Source: Saprospiraceae bacterium
GTDB lineage: Bacteria > Bacteroidota > Bacteroidia > Chitinophagales > Saprospiraceae
Length of the DNA stretch: 48,478 nucleotides
NCBI GenBank assembly: GCA_016715105.1
Contig: JADKBO010000044.1
Location: forward strand, 1-48,478
Reading direction: 5' to 3'
Positions 7,615-16,751 of the stretch are shown here, piece by piece. The position numbers were made by a program, and so were the translations under genes. The notes under the pieces are model-generated. The model had not been told where the DNA came from and made no database searches. It saw only the letters and a list, made by a program, of their open reading frames with translations. The first letter of the stretch is position 1, and every line of letters begins with the position of its first letter.

Positions 7615-10248
7615 TTATTTTAAAACAGTTATTGTACTTCTAAAAACAAACGGTTTGTCCCTCTCATCAGCACCTAATAAAGTATAAACATAAACTCCAT
7701 CCTCGATTGAACCAAATGTTTCGCAAAGATTTATTTCTCCATTTATGGGAATTAGTTCACAGATTTTATTTCCCCATCGATCAAACAAACTAAACAAATC
7801 AAAAGATAAATTACAAGGATTTCCAATTGTCAACAGGCGATCATTTGAAATATACATGATGTTTGGCAATACAGGATTACACATTTCACAATCATTCAGT
7901 TTTATATCAATTGCATATGAGGAAGTACAATTAAGAGTGTCTGTATGTAAATAATAATATTCACCTTCTGTAGGAGGGATTTCATATGGATTTACCCAGA
8001 TAATTCCTGCTATTTTTGGTAGTGAATCTCCTTTACAAATATTTATAAAAGCTTCATTAAGTGGTGGATCTAACTTAGGGTATTTCATCAAGTTGAAGCT
8101 GTCGTTTATCATACATCCATTCGATTTTGCTTGATAAAAATATAATCCTTCTTCTATGAATGAATTTGAATTTTGCGTAGAACCATCTGACCATTTGATG
8201 TCTTCATAATCAAAAGGTAAATTTAATTCCAGCGAAATGTCAGCACATAAAGTAGTATCTTCTATTTCATAGAGATTTGCAGATTTTGAAAAAATGGTAA
8301 TGGTGTCCTCTATCAAACATAAATCATTTATTGCAGTAAAGGAGTATTGACCGGGGGTATTGAAAATTCTTTGATTATTGATTAGTTGTGTTCCGTCTCT
8401 CCAGAAAAAATTAGTCAATTCTATAGGAGTTGTAAATACTAAACTTTCGTTTGGACATATACCAAGTTGTTTTTCGAAAACGATTTCAGGCACAGGTATA
8501 ATTTGAAAACTATCGAAAACTGGACAAGTCCCGTTTAAGGCAGTATAGGAATATGTTCCATTACCCAGCATTCGAAATGCATCAACGTTGTTGTCGTTCC
8601 AAACTATATTACTTAAATGAGTGTCTAGACGGACCTCCAAACTCGCTCCTGTGCAAATCACAGTATCATTGATTAATGAAATGTTTTGTAGATTATTTAT
8701 CTGTATGGTATCATGGATAAAACAATTACCAATTTTTGCTTCAAAACTATATTGACCTGGGCTTGTAAATAAAGGGTCATTTTCCTCAAAACCATGCCAT
8801 TTGACTTCCTCATAAATAGAGGGTAAACTTATTTTGATGCCAAGATCATCGCATAAATTATAACTTTTTTGCAAGTTGGTATCTTGGATGTAATTCTCAA
8901 CATAGATGGTATCATGGTAGGTGCAAAATTCATCACGTCCACTCATCACATACCTTCCTGCTTGAAGAACTTCCAAAGTATCTCCTTGCCAAATATTGTT
9001 CCAGACAACATCCTCTAGCTTTGATCCTGCATATAACTTTACTATTTCTTCGGGGCATTTTTTGATGGTATCACCACCATCTCTATGAATCAATTCTGGA
9101 AAGTAAACGACTTTATGTGGAGGAGAAAACTGCCTTCCTAGCAATAATCCAGGAGGTGCAATTTGCTCATTTGACAACGTATCTATTTTAGTTCCATCTT
9201 CTGAAATTCGTATTATTTGCCAATTTATACTGGTAATAATATTGTTATAGTAGTCAACCTGGAATGGGTGTGAAGCTGTAATATGATTTACTGGATTTAG
9301 ATATTCAAAATATTTAAATTTGTTTCTTACAGTGTAATCTTCATTTAATTCCACTTTGTAAATTACACGACTCCTCCCATTTACAGTAAGATAATAATAA
9401 TTCAATTTATTCCTATTAAAGACAATTGGGTGAGCAATTTCATTTGGGAAATCCAAATTTTCTCTTCGAAGAAAACTCACTTGTCCTGTTTGGTCATCAA
9501 ACCTAAAAAGATCATAGTAATTTCGTAAGCTTCCATAAGTTAATACAACCAATTTTCCATCAAAAGATATATCCATTTCACCTGCTTCGTCATATACCAA
9601 TGCGCCATTTTTATAACCATAAACTAAGTTCTCAGCCACATCAGAGATTACAGGATTTGCACTTATTCCATTTTTATCAATTCTAAATACTTTAAATCGA
9701 CTTGAGTTTTCTTTGGTGATCAACCAATATCCAAAACAAGTTGGAATATAGGCATACATATTTAGCATATTTTCTGAAATTAATGTGTTTTTGGTAGATA
9801 TTCTCACTTCACCTTTACCTCCATTTGCATCCAAATCTACTTCAGAGTAGTATAGTTTCCCCTCTTCTTCAGTGGTGGTTTCATGGCCTTTTCCAGTAAA
9901 AATAAAGTATCGATTATTATTTTTTACGTTCCGAATTGCAAGACTACTAAAGTATGCATCCCTATCTCCAAGTAAATCCCTTCCATTCTGCATAATTTGT
10001 TGGTCTTTATCTAGGACCGTAGTGCCATCACAAGCAAATAGTAATTTGTTTTTCTCAGCGATTGAAGTGTATCTCCCCGAAATAGAAGAAAAAGATATTA
10101 AATCTGAGTGAATTTTTTCAAAATATAGTGGTGTATCAAATAAGTTTGCCTGATATCGAGCAGATGGAATATAAATATTGTCATAAGGTTGTGCAAAAGA
10201 GTTATAGATGCAAGTTAATGTAATTATTATGGTAATTATGCTCTTCAT
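7615..10248 (-). CDS. Secreted multidomain protein with T9SS type B (CHU_C-like) sorting domain
   Basis: An 877-residue protein with an N-terminal signal peptide (MKSIITIIITLTCIYNSFA, cleavage before QPYD). Residues about 20-400 form a propeller-like region with repeated short strands. Next come several Ig-like repeats of about 65-75 residues, each with a conserved cysteine pair and a DTIxI motif, for example CTYHDTIYVEN and CLIEDTITIFS. The last 85 or so residues (PNIMYISNDRL, LFDRWGNKICEL, EDGVYVYTLLG, STITVLK) match the T9SS type B / gliding-associated C-terminal domain that directs export and surface attachment. It is therefore a likely cargo of the gldKLMN-encoded system in this window. 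A strong hairpin separates it from the upstream dockerin-like gene. The substrate or adhesive target is unknown. Confidence 0.85.
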   Translation of the reverse strand: MKSIITIIITLTCIYNSFAQPYDNIYIPSARYQANLFDTPLYFEKIHSDLISFSSISGRYTSIAEKNKLLFACDGTTVLDKDQQIMQNGRDLLGDRDAYFSSLAIRNVKNNNRYFIFTGKGHETTTEEEGKLYYSEVDLDANGGKGEVRISTKNTLISENMLNMYAYIPTCFGYWLITKENSSRFKVFRIDKNGISANPVISDVAENLVYGYKNGALVYDEAGEMDISFDGKLVVLTYGSLRNYYDLFRFDDQTGQVSFLRRENLDFPNEIAHPIVFNRNKLNYYYLTVNGRSRVIYKVELNEDYTVRNKFKYFEYLNPVNHITASHPFQVDYYNNIITSINWQIIRISEDGTKIDTLSNEQIAPPGLLLGRQFSPPHKVVYFPELIHRDGGDTIKKCPEEIVKLYAGSKLEDVVWNNIWQGDTLEVLQAGRYVMSGRDEFCTYHDTIYVENYIQDTNLQKSYNLCDDLGIKISLPSIYEEVKWHGFEENDPLFTSPGQYSFEAKIGNCFIHDTIQINNLQNISLINDTVICTGASLEVRLDTHLSNIVWNDNNVDAFRMLGNGTYSYTALNGTCPVFDSFQIIPVPEIVFEKQLGICPNESLVFTTPIELTNFFWRDGTQLINNQRIFNTPGQYSFTAINDLCLIEDTITIFSKSANLYEIEDTTLCADISLELNLPFDYEDIKWSDGSTQNSNSFIEEGLYFYQAKSNGCMINDSFNLMKYPKLDPPLNEAFINICKGDSLPKIAGIIWVNPYEIPPTEGEYYYLHTDTLNCTSSYAIDIKLNDCEMCNPVLPNIMYISNDRLLTIGNPCNLSFDLFSLFDRWGNKICELIPINGEINLCETFGSIEDGVYVYTLLGADERDKPFVFRSTITVLK

Positions 10249-10262
10249 AAAATTTCAGAATT

Positions 10263-10296
10263 AATAGGTGGCTTAAAATAAATTAAGCCACCTATT
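10263..10296 (-). terminator. Intercistronic hairpin with perfect 13-bp stem
   Basis: AATAGGTGGCTTA (10263-10275) and its exact complement (10284-10296) flank an 8-nt AT loop. It sits between the stop of the dockerin-like gene and the start of the 877-residue gene. It lacks a clean U-tract on the minus strand, so it may be a terminator, an RNA-stability element or an attenuator between two differently expressed genes. Confidence 0.6.
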
Positions 10297-10300
10297 TAGT

Positions 10301-10753
10301 TTAATAACACTCTACGAGGTCATCTTGGAAATATTGAATAGCTAACAGATCAATTGTATTCAAGCTATCACAAATTGTATCAGCCGAAGAACAAATGGCG
10401 ATGCAACTGAGGTATCTAGCAACGCCAATATCTACAAACCCAGAATCTATTGCTATTTGTTCATCCCAAACACCAAGGATTACCTTATTGATAGCAGAAA
10501 TATCATTTGGTTGGATTAATCCATTATCATTTACGTCTGAATAGTCAAATATCGTTGCACAAGGAAAAGTGAATCCTAGACAATAATTATGAGGAGTTCT
10601 TGGATTTAATTCATCAGGAAATGCCAATTTTGGATCGATGCCACTTTTATACAGATCTGCTAATAAATCAGGATCATTTAAAATTAAATTTTTGATGTAA
10701 TCTTTCTCCAGTTTGTTCTCAATTGGAATATCTGGTTGTTTCCTACTCTTCAT
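10301..10753 (-). CDS. Small cysteine-rich protein with a dockerin/EF-hand-like motif
   Basis: A 150-residue protein. Residues 73-94 (DVNDNGLIQPNDISAINKV then ILG) fit a type I dockerin half: a calcium loop D-x-N-x-N-G-x-I-x-x-x-D followed by a helix ending in ILG. A second, poorly kept half may lie at 129-145. Six cysteines (58, 65, 118, 121, 128, 149) suggest an oxidised, extracytoplasmic protein, yet no signal peptide is visible from the ATG at 10753 and the N-terminus is charged. It precedes the T9SS cargo gene on the same strand, about 50 nt away. It could be an exported partner of that protein; the export route is unexplained. Dockerin-like repeats also occur in non-cellulosomal bacteroidotal proteins, so no cellulosome is implied. 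Confidence 0.65.
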   Translation of the reverse strand: MKSRKQPDIPIENKLEKDYIKNLILNDPDLLADLYKSGIDPKLAFPDELNPRTPHNYCLGFTFPCATIFDYSDVNDNGLIQPNDISAINKVILGVWDEQIAIDSGFVDIGVARYLSCIAICSSADTICDSLNTIDLLAIQYFQDDLVECY

Positions 10754-11294
10754 AACAGTCTCAACATTTTCAAAGTTTGTAAGTATTGTTTCTTGTAATC
10801 CTTAAACCTAAACTCAATATTTAATACAGCTGGCGTTCATACATTCATTCGGGTTTTGGTTTTTTTTTGGATATCGCTGACAATATATCTATATCTATAT
10901 AATTATAGCAAAATATTAATTGTTAAATAAATGTTAATAAATATTATATGCTTTTTTTAGTGTTATTTTATTCTTAGTATGCAAACGATAGGATTTTTCA
11001 ATTAGAATTTTGCTAATAATTGTTTTTACGATAGTCAGTAGGTATTATTTTTCAATTTTTTCATCATACTCAAAGGGTGAAAATTCCACCTATTATTAAT
11101 TCCTTTATATTTTAGTAAATCCTTAACGCATCAAGTGCAGGTGTAGCATTATATTCGCCATCATCAAGTATGTTGTGGTGTTTCATTCTTATGGGCAATG
11201 CAATTATTTGATCTTTTTGGTTTGCCGAATAGCATTGCTGAATTTTATTCTTACAAACCATTTTGCGTTTATTAAAACCACAAATTAGAAAGGA
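10754..11294. other. Long AT-rich divergent intergenic region
   Basis: This 541-nt stretch has no credible gene or RNA. It holds a short TATATC-type run around 10885-10910 and separates the minus-strand secretion genes from the amidohydrolase. I could not define a convincing promoter for either side. Confidence 0.55.
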
Positions 11295-12407
11295 ATGTCG
11301 ATGTTCAAGAAAATGGCTCTTTTTGTTTTTTTATTTGGTGTGCCAGCTTTGGTTTTTTCTCAAAACAACGAAGGCAGTAGCGCTAAAATGGATTTTGAAG
11401 CCTATGATCCACCTAGTGACTTAGTGACACCAGCGCATGAATATACAAAGGCAAAATTTCCATTTATTGACATCCACAGTCATCACTGGCAAATGGCCAA
11501 TCAAGACTTGGATAAGCTTCTTTCTGAAATGAATGCGATGAACATGCAAGTGGTCAATAACTTGAGTGGTAGGGGAGGAGCTGCCTTGAAGTCTATGATG
11601 GACAATGTCAAAAAATATGGCTACGAAAAGCGGGTAACCATTTTTACCAACATTGAATTGCGCAGTATTGACGATCCAGAGTGGGCTGCAAATACAGTAA
11701 AACAAATAGAGTTTGACCATGCGAATGGTGCTTGTGGTTTGAAGATTTACAAGAGTCAAGGCATGGATAATAAAGACGCAGCAGGAAATCGAATCAAAAT
11801 AACCGATCCGAGAATCAAACCCATTTGGGATAAATGCGCCGAGTTGAATATGCCCATTTTGATCCATTCTGCAGATCCGAAGCAATTTTGGGAACCATTT
11901 GATAGTCTCAATGAGCGCTGGTTGGAGCTTAAAACGCACCCCAATCGCAAACGTGATCCAGGTCCTTTTACTTGGGAACAAATCATTTCTGAACAACATG
12001 ATCTATTCAGACAAAATCCCAAGACCAAGTTTATTGCTGCGCACATGGCATGGTTTCCCAATGATTTGGCTAAATTGGGCAAATTGTTGGACGAGATGCC
12101 AAATGTTTATGTAGAAATTGGTGCGGTTATCTCAGAGCTTGGCAGACAGCCAAGAATGGCCAATAAGTTTTTTGAAAAATATCAAGATCGGGTACTCTTT
12201 GGGAAAGACTCTTATCAACCAGGGGAATATCCTACTTATTTTCGGGTGTTGGAATCTGACGATGAATATTTTCCATATTATAAAAGATACCACGCTTTTT
12301 GGAAAATGTATGGTTTAGCTTTGCCTGATCACATTTTGAAAAAGGTCTACTACAAGAATGCATTGAGTTTGTTGCCAAATATTGATGCTTCCCAGTTCCC
12401 TAAATAA
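11295..12407 (+). CDS. Exported amidohydrolase-superfamily (TIM-barrel) metal hydrolase
   Basis: A 370-residue protein with a signal peptide (residues 1-22, cleavage before QNNEG), so it acts in the periplasm or outside the cell. The mature part has the amidohydrolase-2 pattern: metal ligands H61-x-H63 in FIDIHSHHW at the end of strand 1, ILIHSADP with H191, FIAAHMAWFP with H250, and a late aspartate D305 in FGKDSYQPGEYP. These residues fit a one- or two-metal site of the group that includes decarboxylases and lactonases. The substrate cannot be told. The gene stands alone, converging on the merR-type gene. MSMFKK is taken as the start; the second ATG (MFKK) is equally possible. Confidence 0.88.
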   Translation: MSMFKKMALFVFLFGVPALVFSQNNEGSSAKMDFEAYDPPSDLVTPAHEYTKAKFPFIDIHSHHWQMANQDLDKLLSEMNAMNMQVVNNLSGRGGAALKSMMDNVKKYGYEKRVTIFTNIELRSIDDPEWAANTVKQIEFDHANGACGLKIYKSQGMDNKDAAGNRIKITDPRIKPIWDKCAELNMPILIHSADPKQFWEPFDSLNERWLELKTHPNRKRDPGPFTWEQIISEQHDLFRQNPKTKFIAAHMAWFPNDLAKLGKLLDEMPNVYVEIGAVISELGRQPRMANKFFEKYQDRVLFGKDSYQPGEYPTYFRVLESDDEYFPYYKRYHAFWKMYGLALPDHILKKVYYKNALSLLPNIDASQFPK

Positions 12408-12629
12408 GAACATATTTCCCAGAAGGAAGAATTTTCCTCAGAACCCAGATTTTGGAGAAAAACAAAAATCCCGAGCAAAATATTATACTCGTTTCCTATT
12501 TTTTTTTCCCCGGATTTCATCCGCAGCATTAAAATTAAACCCTTTTGAGTTCTTATGCTTTTGATAGAGAAGACAATGTTATGGTTCTTTAAAATAAAAT
12601 CGAAATTTTGAGGGCTTAGCAATATAAAT

Positions 12630-13040
12630 TTAAGCTTCGTTGAGCATTTGTTTGATCAGCAATAATTTACCCTTTAGTAAACTCAGACGATTGAGTACGA
12701 CCTTTTTCTCTTCTGTATTTCCAACAACTGTATGACTTTTGGGCTTTTCAATAGTTATTTTTTCTTGAATTACAGGTGGTTCTAATACTGTAGATTTGTC
12801 TGAAAGTGCTTTTCTGGCACCTTCAATGGTAAAACCTCGCTCTTTTACGAGCTCATAAATTTTGTTGAATTCAGCAATATCTTTGGTGGTATATTTCCTG
12901 ATTCCATTGCGATTTTTGTTTGGCTTCAGGTTTTTAAACTCTTTTTCCCAATACCTGATGAGTGAAGTGTTGACGCCAAAGATCTCAGCAATCTCACCAA
13001 TGGAATAATACAACTTTGTAAGGGGTTGTTCAAGTCTCAT
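12630..13040 (-). CDS. MerR-family transcriptional regulator
   Basis: The 136-residue protein begins with a MerR-type winged helix-turn-helix. YYSIGEIAEIFGVNTSLIRYWEKEFKNLKP (about residues 11-40) is the recognition region, followed by RKYTTKDIAEFNKIYELVKERGFTIEGARKAL. The C-terminal part is short, rich in E and K, and ends in a leucine-rich helix (VLNRLSLLKGKLLLIKQML) that may dimerise. There is no effector or metal-binding domain. This compact form is common and conserved in Bacteroidota, but its target is unknown. It lies between a convergent amidohydrolase gene and the broken PQQ-dehydrogenase gene. Confidence 0.88.
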   Translation of the reverse strand: MRLEQPLTKLYYSIGEIAEIFGVNTSLIRYWEKEFKNLKPNKNRNGIRKYTTKDIAEFNKIYELVKERGFTIEGARKALSDKSTVLEPPVIQEKITIEKPKSHTVVGNTEEKKVVLNRLSLLKGKLLLIKQMLNEA

Positions 13041-13146
13041 GTTATAAATTGATGAACTTCAAATAATTACAAAGATATGTATATTATTTAATATGTTCAA
13101 AAAAAGTTGGGGTGGCAAACCTCCATGACATAAGTTACTACTAAAC

Positions 13147-14842
13147 TTAGTTGACAATTTTGTAAAGTTTGCCATCTGGTTTGGTCATGATATACAACTC
13201 ACCTTGGTAATCTCTCCCAAAATGTAAATCAACACGGTTGTCGCCGCATAGATTGCGCAAAGTTGTTACCTTTCCATTGACCTTCACTTTCCATTCATAT
13301 ATAGGTGCGTTTTTGAGTCCAATGTCAGTTGTATTTACGTAATACAATCTACCTGTCGGAATGTCTCCCAATAAAAATTTTCCTTTTAAGGCAGAAACTT
13401 CATTTCCTAAATATTCGTGTACCCCACAAATGGCTTTTCCTTCGTCATGGTCATATGAAAAAATGGGAGATTTTCCTTTGATCGATGCACCTTTATAATT
13501 GGATGGATAAACCACCGTCATGTCACCGTAAGGATTGATGACAAAGTCACCTTCTCTGACAGGCCATCCGCAAAAATCACCTGCTTGCAAGTCATAAATG
13601 GATTCGATATTGAAGTGACCAATATTAATGACCAGCATTTTGCCACTGGCTGTCCAAGTGATGCGATGTGGATTTCTGAATCCATATGCGTAAATTTCCT
13701 TATTGATGCCCGCACCAGTTGAATCTATAAATGGATTATTGTCTGGAATGCCATAAGCTTTATTCTTCGAGTTATTTCCTCGGGGATCTATGCGCAGCAC
13801 TGTACCGTAAATCCATTGAAGTGAACCACCAACTTCTGGTAATCCATGCTCAACCGCGCCTCCATCGCCCACACAAATGTAAAGCAGACTCGTAATCTGG
13901 GTCTGAGTTTTTGGCATATGGATTGAATGATATCTCTTGCATACCATGGATTTGACCTTCGAAGTCGATTCGCATCAATTCACGCCCTTTTTTGAAAAGG
14001 GGTTGTGCACTTTTTGGGTCAATAGTCCATTCCTTTATGACCCATTGTAGTGTAACATTGGCTGTATCTGGTAAGGTGAAATCTGCTTTTTTGGTATCAG
14101 CCGGTTCTGCATGGCTGGTGTACAACAAGCCATTTTGCAAAAAGTCTGGGTGGAAGGCAAAGCTGCCAAAACCAGTACCAAGACCTTTGTCGTGCATAAA
14201 GTGAGGCTCAAGCTTTGAAATGTCCATGTACACTTTTGGTTCTTTGTTTACCAGCTTATAAAGTTTGCCCCTAAGATCCAGTACCATCAGCTCTTTAGTG
14301 TATGGATGAATGCTCATATAGGTAATCCTTGTCAAAGGTTTTTTGAGACTATCGCTGGTTGTGGGAAACTGTACCCATTCTTCCAAGCCTAAAACCATCC
14401 CTGAGTCTACAATGGTATCAGATATTGGATTTGATAGGGCGTCTGGATCAATCGTTTTTTGTTGGGGTAATGGTTGGGTATGTAAATAGGCAATTATCTG
14501 ATCTATTGCTGTATCACCAAGGTGCTCATAGGAGGGCATCAAAACCTTGTATTTAGTGTAAAGTGAATCTGAACGCTGGTCGTTTTGATCAACCAATACT
14601 TTTGGATTTTGAATAAATTGTTTGATCCAATCACTGCTCTGCAATTGGGTGATACCTCCAAGTTGAGGTCCCATTCCATCTTGTTTGAAATTATGGCAAC
14701 CCGCACAATGGGTGTCAAAAAGAATCTTACCTTGAATTATAGATGCCTCATCCTTCAAAATAAGATCATGACCGGATGGATTATTTTTACAAGCAAAAAA
14801 TAGCATTAATGCCAAAGTGAGGCAAACAATAAGTGACTTCAT
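13147..14842 (-). pseudogene. Lipoprotein fusion of cytochrome c and PQQ-dependent sugar dehydrogenase-like domain, broken by one frameshift
   Basis: Reading from 14842, the product starts with a lipoprotein signal (lipobox LFFAC, Cys18). A cytochrome c domain follows with haem motif CAGCH in DTHCAGCHNF. The rest is a six-bladed glucose/sorbosone dehydrogenase-like propeller (GFGSFAFHPDF, ISFNPYA, LYICVGDGGA, YAYGFRNPHRITW, GDIPTGRLYYV). The frame breaks after NSDPDY. Deleting the base at plus-strand 13890 restores DYGLLYICVGDGGA and a 564-residue protein. The two halves otherwise run to a natural start and stop, so the indel is either recent or a sequencing error. If intact, it would oxidise a sugar or alcohol in the periplasm and pass electrons to the attached haem. 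The upstream in-frame start at 14911 is rejected because the signal peptide begins at 14842. Confidence 0.85.
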
Positions 14843-15035
14843 ACAACGAAATAAGGGTGATATTTTTGTAAATATATTATGAAAGATTTTACTTTCTTTT
14901 AAAATCACCACTAAAAAATTTGTGAATGGGTCACTACAAATAATTTATTTTCAAAAAGTGGCTTAAGTTTAAAAAATAATAGTAATTTTATTTGGCAAAT
15001 TATTTTTGATTTATTTACAAAAAAACAAACAAGTA

Positions 15036-15503
15036 ATGGAAAGTCTTGATGATCAAATTCAGTACGACAATGATTTAAAAGTAACTACCCCCTTAAAAAG
15101 GCATTTTAATGACATGGCTTATTGGGGAAAATTTTTGAGTATCATAAGCATGGCAATAATTGGATTAGTAATACTCGCACTTATTATTGCCATGATATTT
15201 GGAGGAAGCGCAATGAGTCAATTAATGAGCTCACCATTTTCGGGCATCGGATTTGTCATTTACATGATGTTTATGATTGGCATAATGGGCTTTGGTTTTT
15301 ACATAAGTTATTTGTTGTACACTTTTTCTGTTGCGACAAAAAGAGCACTTATAAGCAATAATCAAAGTGAATTGGAAGAAGGTTTTAATAATTTAAGAAG
15401 AGTTTTTAAAATCTATGGAATATTTACAGCTATAGTAGCAGGGATCTACGCAATAATGCTTGTATTTGTTTTGATAGGCGGAGCATTTGCTGCAATGGGC
15501 TAG
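15036..15503 (+). CDS. Small integral membrane protein (DUF5362-like)
   Basis: A protein of 155 residues with a short charged N-terminus (MESLDDQIQYDNDLKVT) and three hydrophobic segments at about residues 28-55, 70-98 and 130-153. A soluble stretch KRALISNNQSELEEGFNNLRRVFKIYG precedes the last helix. This layout fits the DUF5362 family of bacteroidotal membrane proteins. The start is placed at the ATG at 15036, in good context, rather than at the upstream in-frame codon at 15006. No function is known. The gene stands alone and converges on a lipoprotein gene. Confidence 0.75.
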   Translation: MESLDDQIQYDNDLKVTTPLKRHFNDMAYWGKFLSIISMAIIGLVILALIIAMIFGGSAMSQLMSSPFSGIGFVIYMMFMIGIMGFGFYISYLLYTFSVATKRALISNNQSELEEGFNNLRRVFKIYGIFTAIVAGIYAIMLVFVLIGGAFAAMG

Positions 15504-15513
15504 ATTTTTGGTG

Positions 15514-15538
15514 CAATAATTATTGGAGCATTAATGCT
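15514..15538. repeat. Two adjacent 12-bp palindromes between convergent genes
   Basis: CAATAATTATTG (15514-15525) and AGCATTAATGCT (15527-15538) are each perfect palindromes, one base apart, in the 34-nt gap where two genes converge. Together they may act as a bidirectional end signal, though there is no GC-rich stem or T-run. Confidence 0.4.
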
Positions 15539-16194
15539 TATTTGATCTTTATCCAACCAGTAATGCTGTTGGTGGTTTGTCCATTAAAGCTACTAGAGAA
15601 GTGTGCATAATTCATATATAGTTGCTTGTCATCGTATAGGATATAGCCATTTACTTCAATAATAGGAATACAAGAGACTATTGTTTTATTTGACACAATG
15701 ATGTCTCCAATTTTGAATTGGTCAATTTTACCCAATTCACCGCCACGGAAAATTTCATCGTCCATCTTGACAATGCAATTTTCTTGTTTCATATCGATAA
15801 AACCTTTGCCCTTGAGTTGCAAAGTGTCACTGCCATAAAAATTGAAAAATTTGGATTGTCCACGTTCTTGTATTTTTAGCCCATCTTGTATGGATGATAT
15901 TTTAGAAAAGGAAACTTGCCCATCACCATTGGAAGGAGAACCAGTGGTATAATATTCTTTGAGATAAAGTGTGCCATCCGTATCAACAATTTCCATTACC
16001 AAGGTGTCTCCTGTATATTTGAATGCCGTTGCATTTCCACATTCTGAAGAAAAACCCTGGTAATACGTCTTTTGACCAATTTTGAGTGCAGAAAGATTGA
16101 TGGCATTTTCGCCCAATTCTTCATCAATTGGTGCATTTTTTTCGCAAGCAAATAAGGTAGTCAACAAAGCAAAAAGGAGCAAATATCTTTTCAT
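15538..16194 (-). CDS. Lipoprotein of unknown function
   Basis: A 218-residue protein with a lipoprotein signal (MKRYLLLFALLTTLFAC, lipid Cys17) followed by an acidic linker (EKNAPIDEELGEN). The mature part is beta-rich with no recognised domain. It has cysteines in SSECGNATAF, QENCIVKMDD and SCIPIIEV. The protein ends naturally in TGWIKIK. It should be anchored in a membrane, facing the periplasm or surface. Neighbours give no functional hint. Confidence 0.75.
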   Translation of the reverse strand: MKRYLLLFALLTTLFACEKNAPIDEELGENAINLSALKIGQKTYYQGFSSECGNATAFKYTGDTLVMEIVDTDGTLYLKEYYTTGSPSNGDGQVSFSKISSIQDGLKIQERGQSKFFNFYGSDTLQLKGKGFIDMKQENCIVKMDDEIFRGGELGKIDQFKIGDIIVSNKTIVSCIPIIEVNGYILYDDKQLYMNYAHFSSSFNGQTTNSITGWIKIK

Positions 16195-16260
16195 GATTCA
16201 TTATTTTCTAGTTTAGACGCATTTACAATACAGAAAGGTTGGGTGGGGCAGTAGGGCCGC

Positions 16261-16295
16261 GAGCCACAAGCCACGAGCTTCGAGCTTAGAGCTGC
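16261..16295. repeat. 7-bp-period array, five units (GAGCNNN)
   Basis: Five contiguous heptamers in strict phase: GAGCCAC, AAGCCAC, GAGCTTC, GAGCTTA and GAGCTGC. The array leads directly into the 8-bp-period array at 16292. Confidence 0.7.
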
Positions 16296-16363
16296 ATTTA
16301 AGCAATAAAGCAAATCAGCAGTTAAGCAGTTAAGCAATTTCGCAGTTAAGCAATTTCGCAATT
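16292..16363. repeat. 8-bp-period array (NNGCARTT), left part, nine units
   Basis: Nine contiguous octamers with core GCA at fixed positions, for example AAGCAGTT, AAGCAATT and TCGCAATT. The array is cut by the insertion sequence at 16364 and resumes at 17832 in the same phase once the element and one copy of the ATT target are removed. Confidence 0.85.
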
Positions 16364-16403
16364 TGTCTCGTCCTGAAATAGCTTGACAGCAAAAAAAGTT
16401 AGG

Positions 16404-16751
16404 ATGAAACAAAGAAAAATGCTTTCAGAGCAACAAAAAGTAGCTATAATTGAAGCCTATTTAACAACGGGAGAGTCTTCAAGGTCCTTGGGCAAAAAGC
16501 ATGGCATAGATGGCTCAACGATTATTTATTGGTCAAACAAATATAAACAAGAAGTAATGGGGCAAAAGACCAAAAATTCTAAGCGCTCAAAAGATGAATC
16601 AACTCCTCATTCTGAAGTGAATAAAGATTTAGAAATAAGCCGTCTTAGGAAAGAGCTTGCAAAAAGAGTTGACAGTTCCGTTTGGGAAAACCATAGAAAA
16701 GGCAAGTGCTTTGTATGGAAGATAAAAAAAAAACGGCACGAAGTGATTTAG
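16404..16751 (+). CDS. IS3-family transposase OrfA
   Basis: OrfA of the insertion sequence, 115 residues from the ATG at 16404 (an in-frame start at 16383 would overlap the inverted repeat). MLSEQQKVAIIEAYLTTG and SLGKKHGIDGSTIIYWSNKYKQ form the helix-turn-helix that recognises the element ends. A lysine-rich linker and a leucine-patterned segment (LEISRLRKELAK) follow. An A10 run at 16724-16733 near the 3' end is the expected site for -1 frameshifting into OrfB. OrfA itself appears intact, so it could still bind related IS ends. Confidence 0.85.
   Translation: MKQRKMLSEQQKVAIIEAYLTTGESSRSLGKKHGIDGSTIIYWSNKYKQEVMGQKTKNSKRSKDESTPHSEVNKDLEISRLRKELAKRVDSSVWENHRKGKCFVWKIKKKRHEVI

Noticed and set aside
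10301..10753. Cellulosome component
   Set aside because: There is only one clear dockerin half, with no cohesin or cellulase gene nearby.
11421..12082. Minus-strand frames over the amidohydrolase
   Set aside because: They are shadows of a gene with a signal peptide and a complete metal site.
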